The notes below the pieces were generated by a model. It was not told where the DNA came from. It did no database searches and saw nothing but the letters and a program-made list of their open reading frames with translations. Positions 9,414 through 20,137 of a stretch of DNA of 64,000 bases are shown here, piece after piece. The DNA comes from Tritrichomonas musculus (taxonomy: Eukaryota; Parabasalia; Tritrichomonadida; Tritrichomonadidae): contig JAPFFF010000001.1 of assembly GCA_039105265.1 (NCBI GenBank), positions 7,626,001 through 7,690,000 on the forward strand, given 5' to 3'. The position numbers and the translations under genes were made by a program. How positions within the stretch are numbered: position 1 is the stretch's first letter; each line of letters opens with the position of its first letter.

Positions 9414-12400
9414 ATGAGTTTTAGCGCCAACGATCAAAATTTTGATGATTGGTGCTGCATTTTTATCTCATCGCTCGAACCCAGAGGAGAATATAAACAA
9501 CTTTTACCTGATTTGATCAATCTAACTCGCTTGTTTTGTATAAATCAAATTCACAGTAAATTAAATCAAGAAAATTCCAATAAGCTCATTACATCAATCA
9601 TTCCAAATGCTATTAAAGCTTTTTTGGATTTTTCTGATAATCTTCAAAATGATGAAGTATTAAATATTGATCAATTTCTCATTCAATGTGCAAAACTAAC
9701 TTTTTTTGCTATTAAATCAAACATAAAAGATATTTTCCCCTCATTAATCAAGCTCTTTGATAAATCATGCCCTTTTTATCAAAAAAACGACTTTAATCAT
9801 ATCTATGAACAAATTGCAGAAGAATTTATTGATGAAGTTAAAACAAATAAAGATTCAATTGAATCAATTGAAAGTTTTAAGCAGAGTGAAAATAGTGATC
9901 GGCTTGAATCATTTCATGCATTATTTTATATATGCCATTTTTTATCCCCACAATATAATCAATTTTCTTCAAATTTTATTGATCAAATGTTGTATTATTT
10001 TTATGTGTTCTTGGATAACTTTAAAAATTTGAGAGAATTGAATTCTATTCTTCTTAAAGAGATTTTCAGTGTTTTTTTTGAAGATTTGAAAAATGAAATA
10101 TCTCAGAGTTGCGCATTTAAATTACTTAATTTTTTTATTAAGTGCTTGAAGTCAGATTATTTAGATAAACAAATTTTTGCTGCTCATCAAATTGTTGATA
10201 TGTGTAACAAACCAAATTTATTTGAATATCTCCTTATTTATAATTCAAAAGAAGTAAATATCATTAATTTGATAATAACATCTAATTTTCACTTTGAAGT
10301 ATTATCTATTCTAAATACTTTTTTGACACAAATGGCAAGTCAAAAAATGCTTACTGTTAAACATTTAATTCAGTTATGGGAAAAATTTCAAATTTTGCAC
10401 ATCACGGAGAAAAAAAAAGCATTTGAACTTATTTCAAATTGCTTTGATTTTTTTGATGAATCCGAACTTCGAACATTTATAGAATATTTGTATACCAAAA
10501 AATCAGAATCAAGTGACGTTTATTTATTATTATCAAATGCAGTTTTATCTATTCAATATAAAGAAAATATGAAAGAATTATCATTTAGCATTATCAATAA
10601 TATTCTAGAAGATATTTCTTCAGTGGAAGCGCAAAAAGGTATTTCAGATATATGTTCGGGCATGGTGTCATCAGATATTGGCAAATCAATTGCCAATAAA
10701 GTTATATTTTATTTTTATGACCATGAGATAATTAATTTTGCTTTAAACATAACATTAACTCTCATTAAAAAGTTAAGTGTTAATAGTGAAGTTTTTAATG
10801 ATAATTACATTAAAAAAATAATTGATCTGATTGTAGTTGATGAAGAAAACCATTTTGATAATAGAAAAGCTATTTTCTTAGTTCTTCATGTATTATACAA
10901 ATTTACTTTGATGAAACCTAACTCAGATATTTTTGAAAAATTGATTTCAATTAAAGCGGACAATGTTCTTTGGGACTTTTTTCGGAAATTATTAATTGCC
11001 AACCAACTTGTTGATAAAGAGGAATCGTTGCCAATTGAGGAAACCGTTAAATCACAAGATCTATCAAAAGCAACGATAAATTTTGCAAATTTATTGATCT
11101 CGTTTGTCTTTTTTATGAACAGACCCAAATTCATTAATGCTAAATTTAACTCTAGCAATGATGATGAAAATGATATAACCAAATCATCAACAATTCAAAG
11201 TTTTCAGCTTGAGACCATCGATTTAGATTATTTTGACCTTCTTCTTAATTTATATCTTGAAAATCAAGATGATCGTGTTTCAAATAAGATTAAGGAATTC
11301 ATATTAAAAATTTACACGAGCTGTATAAAACTTTCATATAGTACAAAAGATATCCAACAAAGAGTAGACAAGCAAATAAATGGCCACGATGAATTAAAAA
11401 AAGTAAGAATTTTAACTCTTATTTATGAATACATTCAAATTTCTGAAATTAACATAAATCCAGAAGACTTTGGTTTACCGAGACATAAAATCTCCAAGAA
11501 ACTCATTAATATTATCGTTAGAGATAATGATGATAAAAAAACATTAATTCATGTAAATCCAAAAAGTACAGTTCTTGGTCTTAAATTAAGGATTTCTGCC
11601 CTTGCTAAAGCGAGAGTTGATTTTATATCAATTTCTCAGCTTGATTATGATAAAGATGAAGAACCTATTGAAAATTTAAAATATATCTCTGAAATTAAAT
11701 GGACTTATAAGTCTCAATTAAAACTCAGACAAATTTCAGAACCACCTCCATCATATGAACTACATAAAAATCATTTTTCTGATTGTTTACTTAATCTACT
11801 TGATACTGAATGCTCTGAAGAAACGTCAAGAATTGTCTGGAAGCTTTTAAAATTTTTACCAACAAATGAAAAAGCAATATCAACACTAGATGACTTTGAT
11901 TCCTTCTTTTATACATTGAAGCATTCCAGAAATGCTATGAAATTTCGTTATTATTTGCAGGCATTTTATACTAAATTCAACAAAAAAGACGAAAAATTAG
12001 AAATTGAAAATAAAGAAGAATATTTAAAAAGTTTTGTTGAATTATTCACTGATAAAAAATATCCGAAGAAAGAATTTCTTCATATTTTTATCAATTTATA
12101 TAAACTTGAAGAAATATTAAATCATGCAGATATGATCATACCTGAATTATTATGGTGTATTAGTCGTGATGCCAATCTAGCTCCACTTGTCAATCGTATT
12201 TTCACTGGTTTTTTGACAATAAATCCAATTAAAACATCTGATATTTTAATGAATAATTGGATTATTTTAACTGAAACAATTCATTCCTTAGATAAAAAAG
12301 ATTGGTCGATTTTTCTTAATTTGCTTAGTAATTCTCTCAATTTAGAAGAAGTTACTGAATTATGTATCGATGAATTAAATAATGAAAGAAAAAATTTGCC

Positions 12401-15400
12401 TTTCTTTTTGCAACTTCAAACACGAATTATTCCAAAATTGACAGAAAAGAAAGAAAAGCAAAATGATGATGATGAAGAAGAAGAGGAAGAAGAGGAAGAT
12501 GAAGAAAAAAGAAATCAAAAAAATGAAGATACAAATTATTTGAATTATTTCATTTCTATATTCAATTCATGTATAGAATTTTTCAAAGACGATAGATTTA
12601 TTGATGATGCATTGAAATTATTGTGTGTTCTTATACAAAATTACCCACAATTGTTAAATGAAGAATTAGAATGTGTTAAACAAATTCCAATTGAAAAAAT
12701 AATTTCAATTGCTTTTGATGATCCTCCTGAAGAGCTTCAAAATGTTATTTTTAACATTTTAATAGAAATCATTAAATATTGTCAAAATTCAAAAAATGAA
12801 AAATTATTGTTATTAATAAGAGAGTCTTTAAATCAAATTATTTCTACCTCTGTTGATAGATGGAATTATGATCCTTCCTTTTTTAGGAAAGTTGAGCCTT
12901 TCGTTGGTCTTCGTAATCTTGGTGCAACATGTTTTGTCAATTCGGTCATTCAACAATTATTTCACCTTTATCCGATTTGTTATTTATTATTATTGCATAA
13001 TTTTGAGCCAACAAATGAATTTTCAAACTTACAATATTTGTTCCAGCAAATGATGTTCACTGAACGTTCATTTTGTAATCCGGCAATCTTCATTAGTAAT
13101 TGGCATGGATGGTATCATTCACTTCTTAACGTTCGTGAGCAGCAAGATTCAGTAGAATTTTTAATGCTTTTAATTGATGATAATAAAGAGAACGTTAACC
13201 ATTTTCCAACGGAAATTAACGCTTGGTTTAAAGGCGAAATGAATAGTAAATTGAAAGGTGTAAATGATCCTTACTTAAAAAATACTACTCAGCTTTTTTA
13301 TAGCTTGCCATTATCAATCAAAGGTTTCAAAAATGTAAAAGAGTCTTTTAATGAGTTTAACCAAATAGAAACTATTGATGATTACGCTTGTGAGAATCCA
13401 AAACGTAAAATAGCAGTTCATAAATCAAGTAGAATATCAAAACCGCCGATTGTTCTTGTAATTCAACTCAAAAGGTTTGAATATGACTTAAAAAGTTATA
13501 CCAGAGAAAAAATTAACGATATATTCGAATTCCCTGATAAACTTGATATTTCACCAATATGTGATTTTGAACAACAACAAGAAAATAACGACGATAATCA
13601 TTATGTAATCACTCATGAAGATTGCCTCTATGAACTTCATGGAGTTATCATTCATGGCGGTAATGCATACGGAGGTCATTACATTTCAATCATTGAAATT
13701 AAAAAGCAGTGGTATTTATTCAATGATACTGAAGTATCAAAAATTGATCATGAAACAATGGAAAAGACTTGTTATGGCGATAACTCAGAAAAGAAGTCAG
13801 CATATCTGCTTTTTTACATAAGAAAAGGATATAAATCCACTTTTTCAATAGATAACGAACTTTTTGAGTTATCATTTCATGAAAATTCAAAACTGAAAAA
13901 AATTATTGAAAAAGAAAAGTTTTCTGATGAAATTAAAAGTGATAATATATTATTTAAACAAACACAGTCATTATTTAATCAATCAGTAGTTGATTTCATA
14001 ATGAATTTAAATGATTTCGAAATCAACTTGAAATTTTTTATTAATGTTTTGTGTCATTCGACATTTCAAGACAAATCTTCGCAATTTCAGAAGAATTTGA
14101 ATACAATAATAGATGATCAGCATAAAGAAGTTGAATTTATAACATATATAATTGATCATTTTGATGATGTTTTTAATAATTATTTGAATTGCTCTGATTT
14201 GGACATAATGAAAAACTTTAATAAAGTTGTTATTCATTGCATTCGAAACATCAAAAACGCAGGATTTGATAATGATGAGATTAGTCAAAATAGACTTTTA
14301 CCATTTGAACTTTGCAATAAAATTTATGAGAAAATTTTAAATCATATGAATGCATTTCGTCAAATGCCAATCATTTTGGCAATTGTTGAATTTTGTATAT
14401 CAATTGATCCAGAAATCGCATATGAAAGTAAATATGGCTTTAATTGGTTTGAAAAGATCGTTCAATTCATTAACAGTGTTTACAGCACCCAACGAGCATT
14501 ACAATTTTGTAGTTGGGATTATTCATCACTTTTCAGGTCATTAATTAGTATCATTAAAGTTATTCCGGACCAATTAATTGATTGCTCATTTTTACTTGCT
14601 CATTCAGCCAATATCCTCAAATCAGCCAATAATGTGAAAGATTATTTTGATCTTCTTTTCCTTTGTTCAAAAAACAAAAGTATTGATATCAGTGATATTT
14701 TGGATATCCTCTCTTCTTTTGATAATTTTTCTCATAAAATTATTTATAAATACTTCTCAGATCTAATTTGTGCAAGTCCAAGTTATGAGGTAATCTTAAC
14801 GAGTATTAACAAATTTATAAATTCCAGCTCTAATAATGACAAAGATGTGGTGTATTTAAGTTATGATGAATATAATACAGATAATATTAAGAAGAAAAAA
14901 TGCTTACAAATTATTGAATGTTTCTCAAATGAAATTGAATCAAATTTACCAATTTTTATATCAAGTTTCATCAAATTTTCTCCTTTCATTGTTAATGAAT
15001 TAATCACTTTTAATGATGAATCTGTTAGAATTAAATGTGAAGAACTTTATTATAATATTTTTAAAAGTTATACCAAAATGAACAACAATTTCACTTTTAT
15101 CAAACCAAATAATGAGTCAAACTCATCATCAATTTATATTAGAAATACTAATATGCTATATAATAATCAAATGAGTCAGTTTCTTCATAATATAGAAAAT
15201 TATTTATTAAGTATAGAACCAGATATTAATAGCTTTTATCCAAAAATTATTCCATCAGATGAAAATAAATTCAGATTAATCTCGATTTTGAAATTATATC
15301 GATGGATTGTTTATTGTATCATGAGTAATGAATGCAAGAACAACTTTTTTATGTCTTCAGAACCTGACTCATTTAATTCAGAACGAATTGATTATATATT

Positions 15401-16811
15401 CAGTTTTATCCAAAAACTCGTGAAATTAAATTGCCATCCTGATTATCATATAAGACAACTTGTTTTGTTATTTGGAGAGTTTCCTGTCGATTTCCTTCAA
15501 AATAATCTATATAAATTATTTCAAATCATTTTCTCTCAAAAAGAAGATTATTCAAGCAATTTGAAAGCTATTCAAATTGAACTAGAACCAATAATACACC
15601 TAATAGAGCATTATAAAGACGAGAGCGAACTGCAAGATGATATCATTTCCATTTTCTTAGATGAAACATTCAATGAAAATATCCTTAACTTTTTACTAAA
15701 AGGTTCATCAAGCCCATTGATAAATGAAATAATTCAAATTTTTAATAATTTCAACCAAATGTATCCTGAAATTATTGGTTCAAATGAAAATTTAACAAAG
15801 AAATTTGCTAAGCTATCATCTTTAAATACGGCAAGTGTTAAAGCTCGCTTTTCTCTGCCAAAAAGCGGAAGTCTTCTTCAGCAAGAAGTAAATAGAAATC
15901 TGAAAGTTAATTCACTTTATGCCGTTAAAGAGCTACCTCCGAATCCAACAAATGATGAAATAATCACTTTTATAAAAGAATGCAGAAATCTGTTAATAAA
16001 TGATCCAATATCTGGTTCTGTCATACAACAAATTAACATGTTTGTTGAGTCAGTTAAATTGGAAAATAGATTTGAAGAAGAGTTGATTAATATAACAGAT
16101 AATGATATAACATTAGCTTCAAAAATTAATGGAAATTTACCTTATCTATTTAAATTACTTAAATGGTGCTCGCAAAATTCATCTAAAAGTTTAGATGATG
16201 TGAAAAAGCTGATTTTGAGCATTATTAATAATAGTAATAAATGTAATTCTGATGATATTGTAATTGAGACAGTCAAATTCGCTATCAATTTTGACTTCTA
16301 TATAAAGAAAAATGCCATACTATACGACCATTATATAAAATTAAAAATGAACCATTCACCAACAATAAAATCTTATGGAAATCAAAAAAATAAAAAAATG
16401 TTAGCATTTTATGAAGAACTGACAAATGAAGTAAAAAATACATCAAAAGGAGAAATTGAATGGATGAAAAATTGTGCTGCGGTGTTTATAAAAGATGAAG
16501 GACAGTCACCGCAAGAAAAGGAACTAAAAAGTAATTTGATATCTAAATTAGAGGATGATACTCTTTTGTCTATTTTTATTGATTTAGAAAAAGAATTTAA
16601 AGATTCAAATGATTTGGACAAACGTCATTTTATGATAAAGATAATGGACTTAATTGCCGAAAAATCAACAGAACAGCAGATTTGTCTAATAAAAGAAAGA
16701 GCAACACTATCTGAAAATGATTTAATAGCTGTGAAGCCAAAGCTATCAAATAGACTTAAATCTATATGGAATTTAATGGAGAAAAATGAAACAAAATCAG
16801 ATAATATATAG
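9414..16811 (+). CDS. Very large ubiquitin-specific protease, USP9X/USP24-like
   Basis: A 2465-residue protein close in length to USP9X and USP24. It should remove ubiquitin from substrates. Residues 1-690 are a helical armadillo-like solenoid. A ubiquitin-like domain lies at about 695-770 ('KLINIIVRDND' to 'QLKLRQI'). More helices and an acidic run (about 1017-1034) precede the USP domain at about 1160-1490. Its Cys box is 'GLRNLGATCFVNSVIQQL' with C1173; the His box is 'YGGHYISI' with H1422; and 'WYLFNDTEV' gives D1438. The Cys pairs of the usual USP zinc ribbon are mostly absent (only one Cys near 'DYACENPKR'). The remaining 950 residues are again helical. This order (solenoid, UBL, USP, solenoid) matches USP9X. 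It starts at the first ATG; the stop is TAG. Confidence 0.93.
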   Translation: MSFSANDQNFDDWCCIFISSLEPRGEYKQLLPDLINLTRLFCINQIHSKLNQENSNKLITSIIPNAIKAFLDFSDNLQNDEVLNIDQFLIQCAKLTFFAIKSNIKDIFPSLIKLFDKSCPFYQKNDFNHIYEQIAEEFIDEVKTNKDSIESIESFKQSENSDRLESFHALFYICHFLSPQYNQFSSNFIDQMLYYFYVFLDNFKNLRELNSILLKEIFSVFFEDLKNEISQSCAFKLLNFFIKCLKSDYLDKQIFAAHQIVDMCNKPNLFEYLLIYNSKEVNIINLIITSNFHFEVLSILNTFLTQMASQKMLTVKHLIQLWEKFQILHITEKKKAFELISNCFDFFDESELRTFIEYLYTKKSESSDVYLLLSNAVLSIQYKENMKELSFSIINNILEDISSVEAQKGISDICSGMVSSDIGKSIANKVIFYFYDHEIINFALNITLTLIKKLSVNSEVFNDNYIKKIIDLIVVDEENHFDNRKAIFLVLHVLYKFTLMKPNSDIFEKLISIKADNVLWDFFRKLLIANQLVDKEESLPIEETVKSQDLSKATINFANLLISFVFFMNRPKFINAKFNSSNDDENDITKSSTIQSFQLETIDLDYFDLLLNLYLENQDDRVSNKIKEFILKIYTSCIKLSYSTKDIQQRVDKQINGHDELKKVRILTLIYEYIQISEININPEDFGLPRHKISKKLINIIVRDNDDKKTLIHVNPKSTVLGLKLRISALAKARVDFISISQLDYDKDEEPIENLKYISEIKWTYKSQLKLRQISEPPPSYELHKNHFSDCLLNLLDTECSEETSRIVWKLLKFLPTNEKAISTLDDFDSFFYTLKHSRNAMKFRYYLQAFYTKFNKKDEKLEIENKEEYLKSFVELFTDKKYPKKEFLHIFINLYKLEEILNHADMIIPELLWCISRDANLAPLVNRIFTGFLTINPIKTSDILMNNWIILTETIHSLDKKDWSIFLNLLSNSLNLEEVTELCIDELNNERKNLPFFLQLQTRIIPKLTEKKEKQNDDDEEEEEEEEDEEKRNQKNEDTNYLNYFISIFNSCIEFFKDDRFIDDALKLLCVLIQNYPQLLNEELECVKQIPIEKIISIAFDDPPEELQNVIFNILIEIIKYCQNSKNEKLLLLIRESLNQIISTSVDRWNYDPSFFRKVEPFVGLRNLGATCFVNSVIQQLFHLYPICYLLLLHNFEPTNEFSNLQYLFQQMMFTERSFCNPAIFISNWHGWYHSLLNVREQQDSVEFLMLLIDDNKENVNHFPTEINAWFKGEMNSKLKGVNDPYLKNTTQLFYSLPLSIKGFKNVKESFNEFNQIETIDDYACENPKRKIAVHKSSRISKPPIVLVIQLKRFEYDLKSYTREKINDIFEFPDKLDISPICDFEQQQENNDDNHYVITHEDCLYELHGVIIHGGNAYGGHYISIIEIKKQWYLFNDTEVSKIDHETMEKTCYGDNSEKKSAYLLFYIRKGYKSTFSIDNELFELSFHENSKLKKIIEKEKFSDEIKSDNILFKQTQSLFNQSVVDFIMNLNDFEINLKFFINVLCHSTFQDKSSQFQKNLNTIIDDQHKEVEFITYIIDHFDDVFNNYLNCSDLDIMKNFNKVVIHCIRNIKNAGFDNDEISQNRLLPFELCNKIYEKILNHMNAFRQMPIILAIVEFCISIDPEIAYESKYGFNWFEKIVQFINSVYSTQRALQFCSWDYSSLFRSLISIIKVIPDQLIDCSFLLAHSANILKSANNVKDYFDLLFLCSKNKSIDISDILDILSSFDNFSHKIIYKYFSDLICASPSYEVILTSINKFINSSSNNDKDVVYLSYDEYNTDNIKKKKCLQIIECFSNEIESNLPIFISSFIKFSPFIVNELITFNDESVRIKCEELYYNIFKSYTKMNNNFTFIKPNNESNSSSIYIRNTNMLYNNQMSQFLHNIENYLLSIEPDINSFYPKIIPSDENKFRLISILKLYRWIVYCIMSNECKNNFFMSSEPDSFNSERIDYIFSFIQKLVKLNCHPDYHIRQLVLLFGEFPVDFLQNNLYKLFQIIFSQKEDYSSNLKAIQIELEPIIHLIEHYKDESELQDDIISIFLDETFNENILNFLLKGSSSPLINEIIQIFNNFNQMYPEIIGSNENLTKKFAKLSSLNTASVKARFSLPKSGSLLQQEVNRNLKVNSLYAVKELPPNPTNDEIITFIKECRNLLINDPISGSVIQQINMFVESVKLENRFEEELINITDNDITLASKINGNLPYLFKLLKWCSQNSSKSLDDVKKLILSIINNSNKCNSDDIVIETVKFAINFDFYIKKNAILYDHYIKLKMNHSPTIKSYGNQKNKKMLAFYEELTNEVKNTSKGEIEWMKNCAAVFIKDEGQSPQEKELKSNLISKLEDDTLLSIFIDLEKEFKDSNDLDKRHFMIKIMDLIAEKSTEQQICLIKERATLSENDLIAVKPKLSNRLKSIWNLMEKNETKSDNI

Positions 16812-16999
16812 TAATCAACAAATTGTAATTGTTTTTAATATTAAAAATAAAAATAGTATATTTTAATCAACTTTCTTTTAATCAACTTTTATTTCTTCTT
16901 AACAATGAACAAATTAATATTTGCTTATATAGAATATGATGAAAACATAAAATTTTAATTAAAAAAATAAATAAATATAATCAATGAAATGAATTAATA

Positions 17000-18232
17000 T
17001 CATTGTCCTTCAGATAATTGAAGTTTTTCCAAAGGAACTTTCCCTATTTTTCCTAATACATTCTTACAAGTAACTACTTTACCATCATTTAAAATCCCAC
17101 AAACAAATTGGCCTGGTAATATCTGAAGATCACCATCCATATGCTGGGATTTTACAAGATATGTAGCTGGTTTAACTGATTTATTAACAGCAAGCATATT
17201 TTTGGGAACTTTTCCGCGAATTCCTGACATATTTTCAATTCTGACAGTTGAAGTAACGGGATTTTGGCTAATGACTTTAACAATATCTCCTGCATTAACT
17301 GAGAGAACTTTGATACCAAAACTTTTTTGCGCAGTCATATAAGTTGCTTGGAGGTCGTCTTGGAAAATTATTGATGGAGGTAGAAAATCGAACACATTAA
17401 AATTCAATGGATTAGTTTGAGCAAAACTGTCACCGACTGAACTTGAAAGATCTTGAGTTTCATTTTGAGAAATTTTATCGTTTCTTTGTTGAATACTTGC
17501 TAAATCGCTTACTGCTTTTTGATGACTGTTTTTATAGCTATTTTCAAGAGTTCCAAATAGATTAACTAATTTTGCCATTAATTTTGCATATGAGTCAAAA
17601 AATTGACTTTCATTTTTTTCAAATCTAAATAGAATATTTTCAACTGCATTTTGATATTGTAAACTTAAATTTGTAAATTTATCGCAGGCTGCTGCAGCTG
17701 CGCATTCGAGTTCATAGCATTGTCCTCTTAAAGTGTCTAACTCAAGTTGAAATTTTCCTTCGTTTTTTTCATTTTTTTGAAATGTCGCCTCAATATTTTG
17801 GCAGTGCTTAATATAATTTTTATAAGTTTTACTATATTCATTATAATCTTTTTCGTGTGATTTTGATAGCTGCTGTAATTGAAGTAAAAGAGAATCTCCT
17901 TCTTTTTTATATTGAGCCGAAAGTTCTGTTAAAGGGCTAGTAACATGCAATTTTATCATGTTTGAAAATTGATCAGTCATTTGTGAAGTAGTCAAGCTTT
18001 GATGTACCCAATTCGTTAAAGGCTCAATGTTTTCTGGACGATTGGATTTCTTTTTAATGGTATTTGTTGTATCAGCTGAGAGTTGGAAAAGTTGTCGTGA
18101 GTATTGAGAAAAATTATCAGACAAAGTTAATAAATTAGAATTCACTTCTTCACAAAATGCACAGCGTCGTTGAACTGTAAGATGAAGATCATTTATGATT
18201 GAAATATAAGGATCAGGAGGTATTTCAATCAT
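17000..18232 (-). CDS. BAR-like protein with two C-terminal SH3-like domains
   Basis: A 410-residue protein. Residues 1-250 are a continuous helical bundle rich in Gln, Asn and Lys with 'SKTYKNYIKHCQNIEATF' in its middle, the pattern of F-BAR/BAR membrane-bending domains. Two SH3-like barrels follow: one at about 300-350 ('GIKVLSVNAGDIVKVI' to 'GIRGKVPKNML') and one at about 355-405 ('YLVKSQHMDGDLQILPG' to 'KIGKVPLEKLQL'). Both keep the 'G..GKVP' strand, but the acidic and aromatic ligand-binding residues of classic SH3 domains are weak. It is probably an endocytic or cytoskeletal adaptor. It converges on the large USP gene (188 bp) and diverges from the next gene (166 bp). Confidence 0.75.
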   Translation of the reverse strand: MIEIPPDPYISIINDLHLTVQRRCAFCEEVNSNLLTLSDNFSQYSRQLFQLSADTTNTIKKKSNRPENIEPLTNWVHQSLTTSQMTDQFSNMIKLHVTSPLTELSAQYKKEGDSLLLQLQQLSKSHEKDYNEYSKTYKNYIKHCQNIEATFQKNEKNEGKFQLELDTLRGQCYELECAAAAACDKFTNLSLQYQNAVENILFRFEKNESQFFDSYAKLMAKLVNLFGTLENSYKNSHQKAVSDLASIQQRNDKISQNETQDLSSSVGDSFAQTNPLNFNVFDFLPPSIIFQDDLQATYMTAQKSFGIKVLSVNAGDIVKVISQNPVTSTVRIENMSGIRGKVPKNMLAVNKSVKPATYLVKSQHMDGDLQILPGQFVCGILNDGKVVTCKNVLGKIGKVPLEKLQLSEGQ

Positions 18233-18398
18233 TTATATTTTTAATTTTTGTATTGACTTATACAATAGTTGATCGTATCGATTTTGAAATTTCAAAATAA
18301 GCAAATAGTTAATTTATATGAAAAATTCAAAAATATATGAGCAAATATGATCTCAAAAAGTTATCATATTTTGAGGTCGCTTGAATTAATTAATCTAT

Positions 18399-19109
18399 AT
18401 GGATATTTATCTCAAACAACAACAACAAATGAATTCCCAAATAATTCCAGAAAATCAGATTTCGATGCAAAATATTAATTATACTCCAATGCTCAAACAA
18501 AATAATAATAATTATGAGAGCAGCAGCCAACTCCAAACTATTCCTCAACAAATTCCCCAATCAACTATAATGTATCCATTAAATTCCGTGAAAGCAAATC
18601 CGAATGCATTCAATATGCTTCATATTGAGCAACAAGGGATCAACGATTCAAATCAACACCAAACGCCAAGTACTTTATTTCCAGGAAATAATACCGAGTT
18701 GTCATCCCTTACAAATAATATATTATCAAATGATTCACAAGAAAATGCTAAAAAAAATACTATTTCGATCTCTCCAAGTTCAGACTCCATTTTAGAAAAC
18801 CAAAGTGAAAATAATAGCCAAGATACTAAAAGTGAAACTACTAATAATTCAGAAATTAAACAAAGAAAACAAAATCAATTAGCAAACTATACTCTTCAAG
18901 AAATCAAAGGGATAATTCCTAATGCCGGTCCGGACCAGCAACATGTCTTTGTTTGTAGGTTTTCAGATTCAGTTAGCGATGAGTACGTTCCAAACAAGCA
19001 AATGCGAAAACGATATGCACTTCAACTCATTAAATTTTATGAATCGCATATGGAGCCTAATGTTCCCAGACCAGATGGATCAAAAGCTGAAAATACAGAT
19101 AATACCTGA
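18399..19109 (+). CDS. Gln/Asn-rich protein with a conserved-looking C-terminal segment
   Basis: A 236-residue protein that I cannot identify. Residues 1-155 are low-complexity Gln, Asn and Ser (opening MDIYLKQQQQMNSQ). Residues about 160-228 are ordered and mixed in composition: 'YTLQEIKGIIPNAG', 'HVFVCRFSDSVSDEYVP' and 'KRYALQLIKFYESHMEP'. That tail looks like a small folded domain, perhaps for protein or nucleic-acid contact, with a disordered N-terminus as in many transcription-related proteins. This is inference only. It starts at the first ATG after the short gap to the BAR-like gene. Confidence 0.75.
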   Translation: MDIYLKQQQQMNSQIIPENQISMQNINYTPMLKQNNNNYESSSQLQTIPQQIPQSTIMYPLNSVKANPNAFNMLHIEQQGINDSNQHQTPSTLFPGNNTELSSLTNNILSNDSQENAKKNTISISPSSDSILENQSENNSQDTKSETTNNSEIKQRKQNQLANYTLQEIKGIIPNAGPDQQHVFVCRFSDSVSDEYVPNKQMRKRYALQLIKFYESHMEPNVPRPDGSKAENTDNT

Positions 19110-19774
19110 AAAAACTGCGAAAAAAGAGTTCAATTAATTATTATGTAAAATAAATTGCATTGAAAGAAATGTGCATGTGACATACATGTATATTTTAACA
19201 ATTTATCAAAGAATACGCATGATCAAATTTGTTTTATCAATTTTAGTCTTAATCAGTTATTCCTCACTGTGTTTTTAATGTCATTTCCTATATTTTCGAA
19301 GTTCGTTTAGATTTAACAGAACTAACTTGATTATATTCATATATTTATTTCTTATCCACACATGTTTTATTATATAAAAAGAATATATCTTAATAAAAAC
19401 ATATTAAAATATTTCGTATATATAATAATTATTGAACATTGCTGATTTTTTAAATGTGTTAAAAATTATTTACCTATATATTATAAAATAATCATATTAT
19501 CATAGAAGATACACAGTCTTTTTGTTTTATCGTCATTTCTCAATAAATTGAGAAGCCATTTTTTACAATGTAAAAAATTCAAAATAACTTCAGAAAAATT
19601 TGATGGATTCAACTCAAAATATTTTCTTATTTAAAATAAAAATATTGGAGAAAAAAGTCATTCTTCTTTTATTATATTAAAGAACTAAATTAATGAAATA
19701 GCCGATTTTTTTTAATTGACAATTGAATTAAAAAATCACTATTGAATTAAAAATTTTGAAAACATTATTTAAAT
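19110..19774. other. Intergenic gap, AT-rich
   Basis: About 665 bp between two rightward genes. Long A/T runs and short unconnected open stretches only; nothing recognisable. Confidence 0.6.
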
Positions 19775-20137
19775 ATGGATCCTTTAATTAATATTCACCC
19801 CTCAATATTAGTTCATGTTACTGAACCAGAAAAAGCGAAATCTATTATTGAATCTGGAGGATTCGAATGTGTTAAAAATGGAATATATGGGCCAGGAGGA
19901 TATTTTGCAGAACGTGAAACTCAAGGAAAGATTGTTGCCCATCACCAAGGTGCTGTGGTTATATGTCATGTCAGCCTTGGTCGTATCTGTAAAGTTCATC
20001 GTTCGGAACTTCCTATGGCACCAGATGAACTTAAAAATCAGAACTATGATTCTATTCGTGGGAGTTTTAATACAGGACCATTATACTGTGTTTTTGATCC
20101 ATCGCGTATTACACCATTATTTGCAATGATTACATAA
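19775..20137 (+). CDS. ADP-ribosyltransferase-like (PARP-like) domain, copy 1, ended by an in-frame TAA
   Basis: A 120-residue open frame from ATG 19775. It shows the ART fold order: 'LVHVTEPEKAKSIIESG' (H14 at the NAD-binding His position), 'GPGGYFAE' (Y43), a hydrophobic strand 'AVVICHVSLG', 'NYDSIRG' and 'YCVFDPSRITPLF'. PARP-type enzymes use His-Tyr-Glu; here the Glu position before 'YCVF' is Leu ('GPLYCVF'), so this copy is probably inactive. TAA at 20135-20137 stands where copy 3 has a Glu codon (GAA) in 'ITETN'. The same frame continues at once with clearly homologous sequence. It therefore reads as the first third of a larger gene rather than a stand-alone small gene. Confidence 0.75.
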   Translation: MDPLINIHPSILVHVTEPEKAKSIIESGGFECVKNGIYGPGGYFAERETQGKIVAHHQGAVVICHVSLGRICKVHRSELPMAPDELKNQNYDSIRGSFNTGPLYCVFDPSRITPLFAMIT

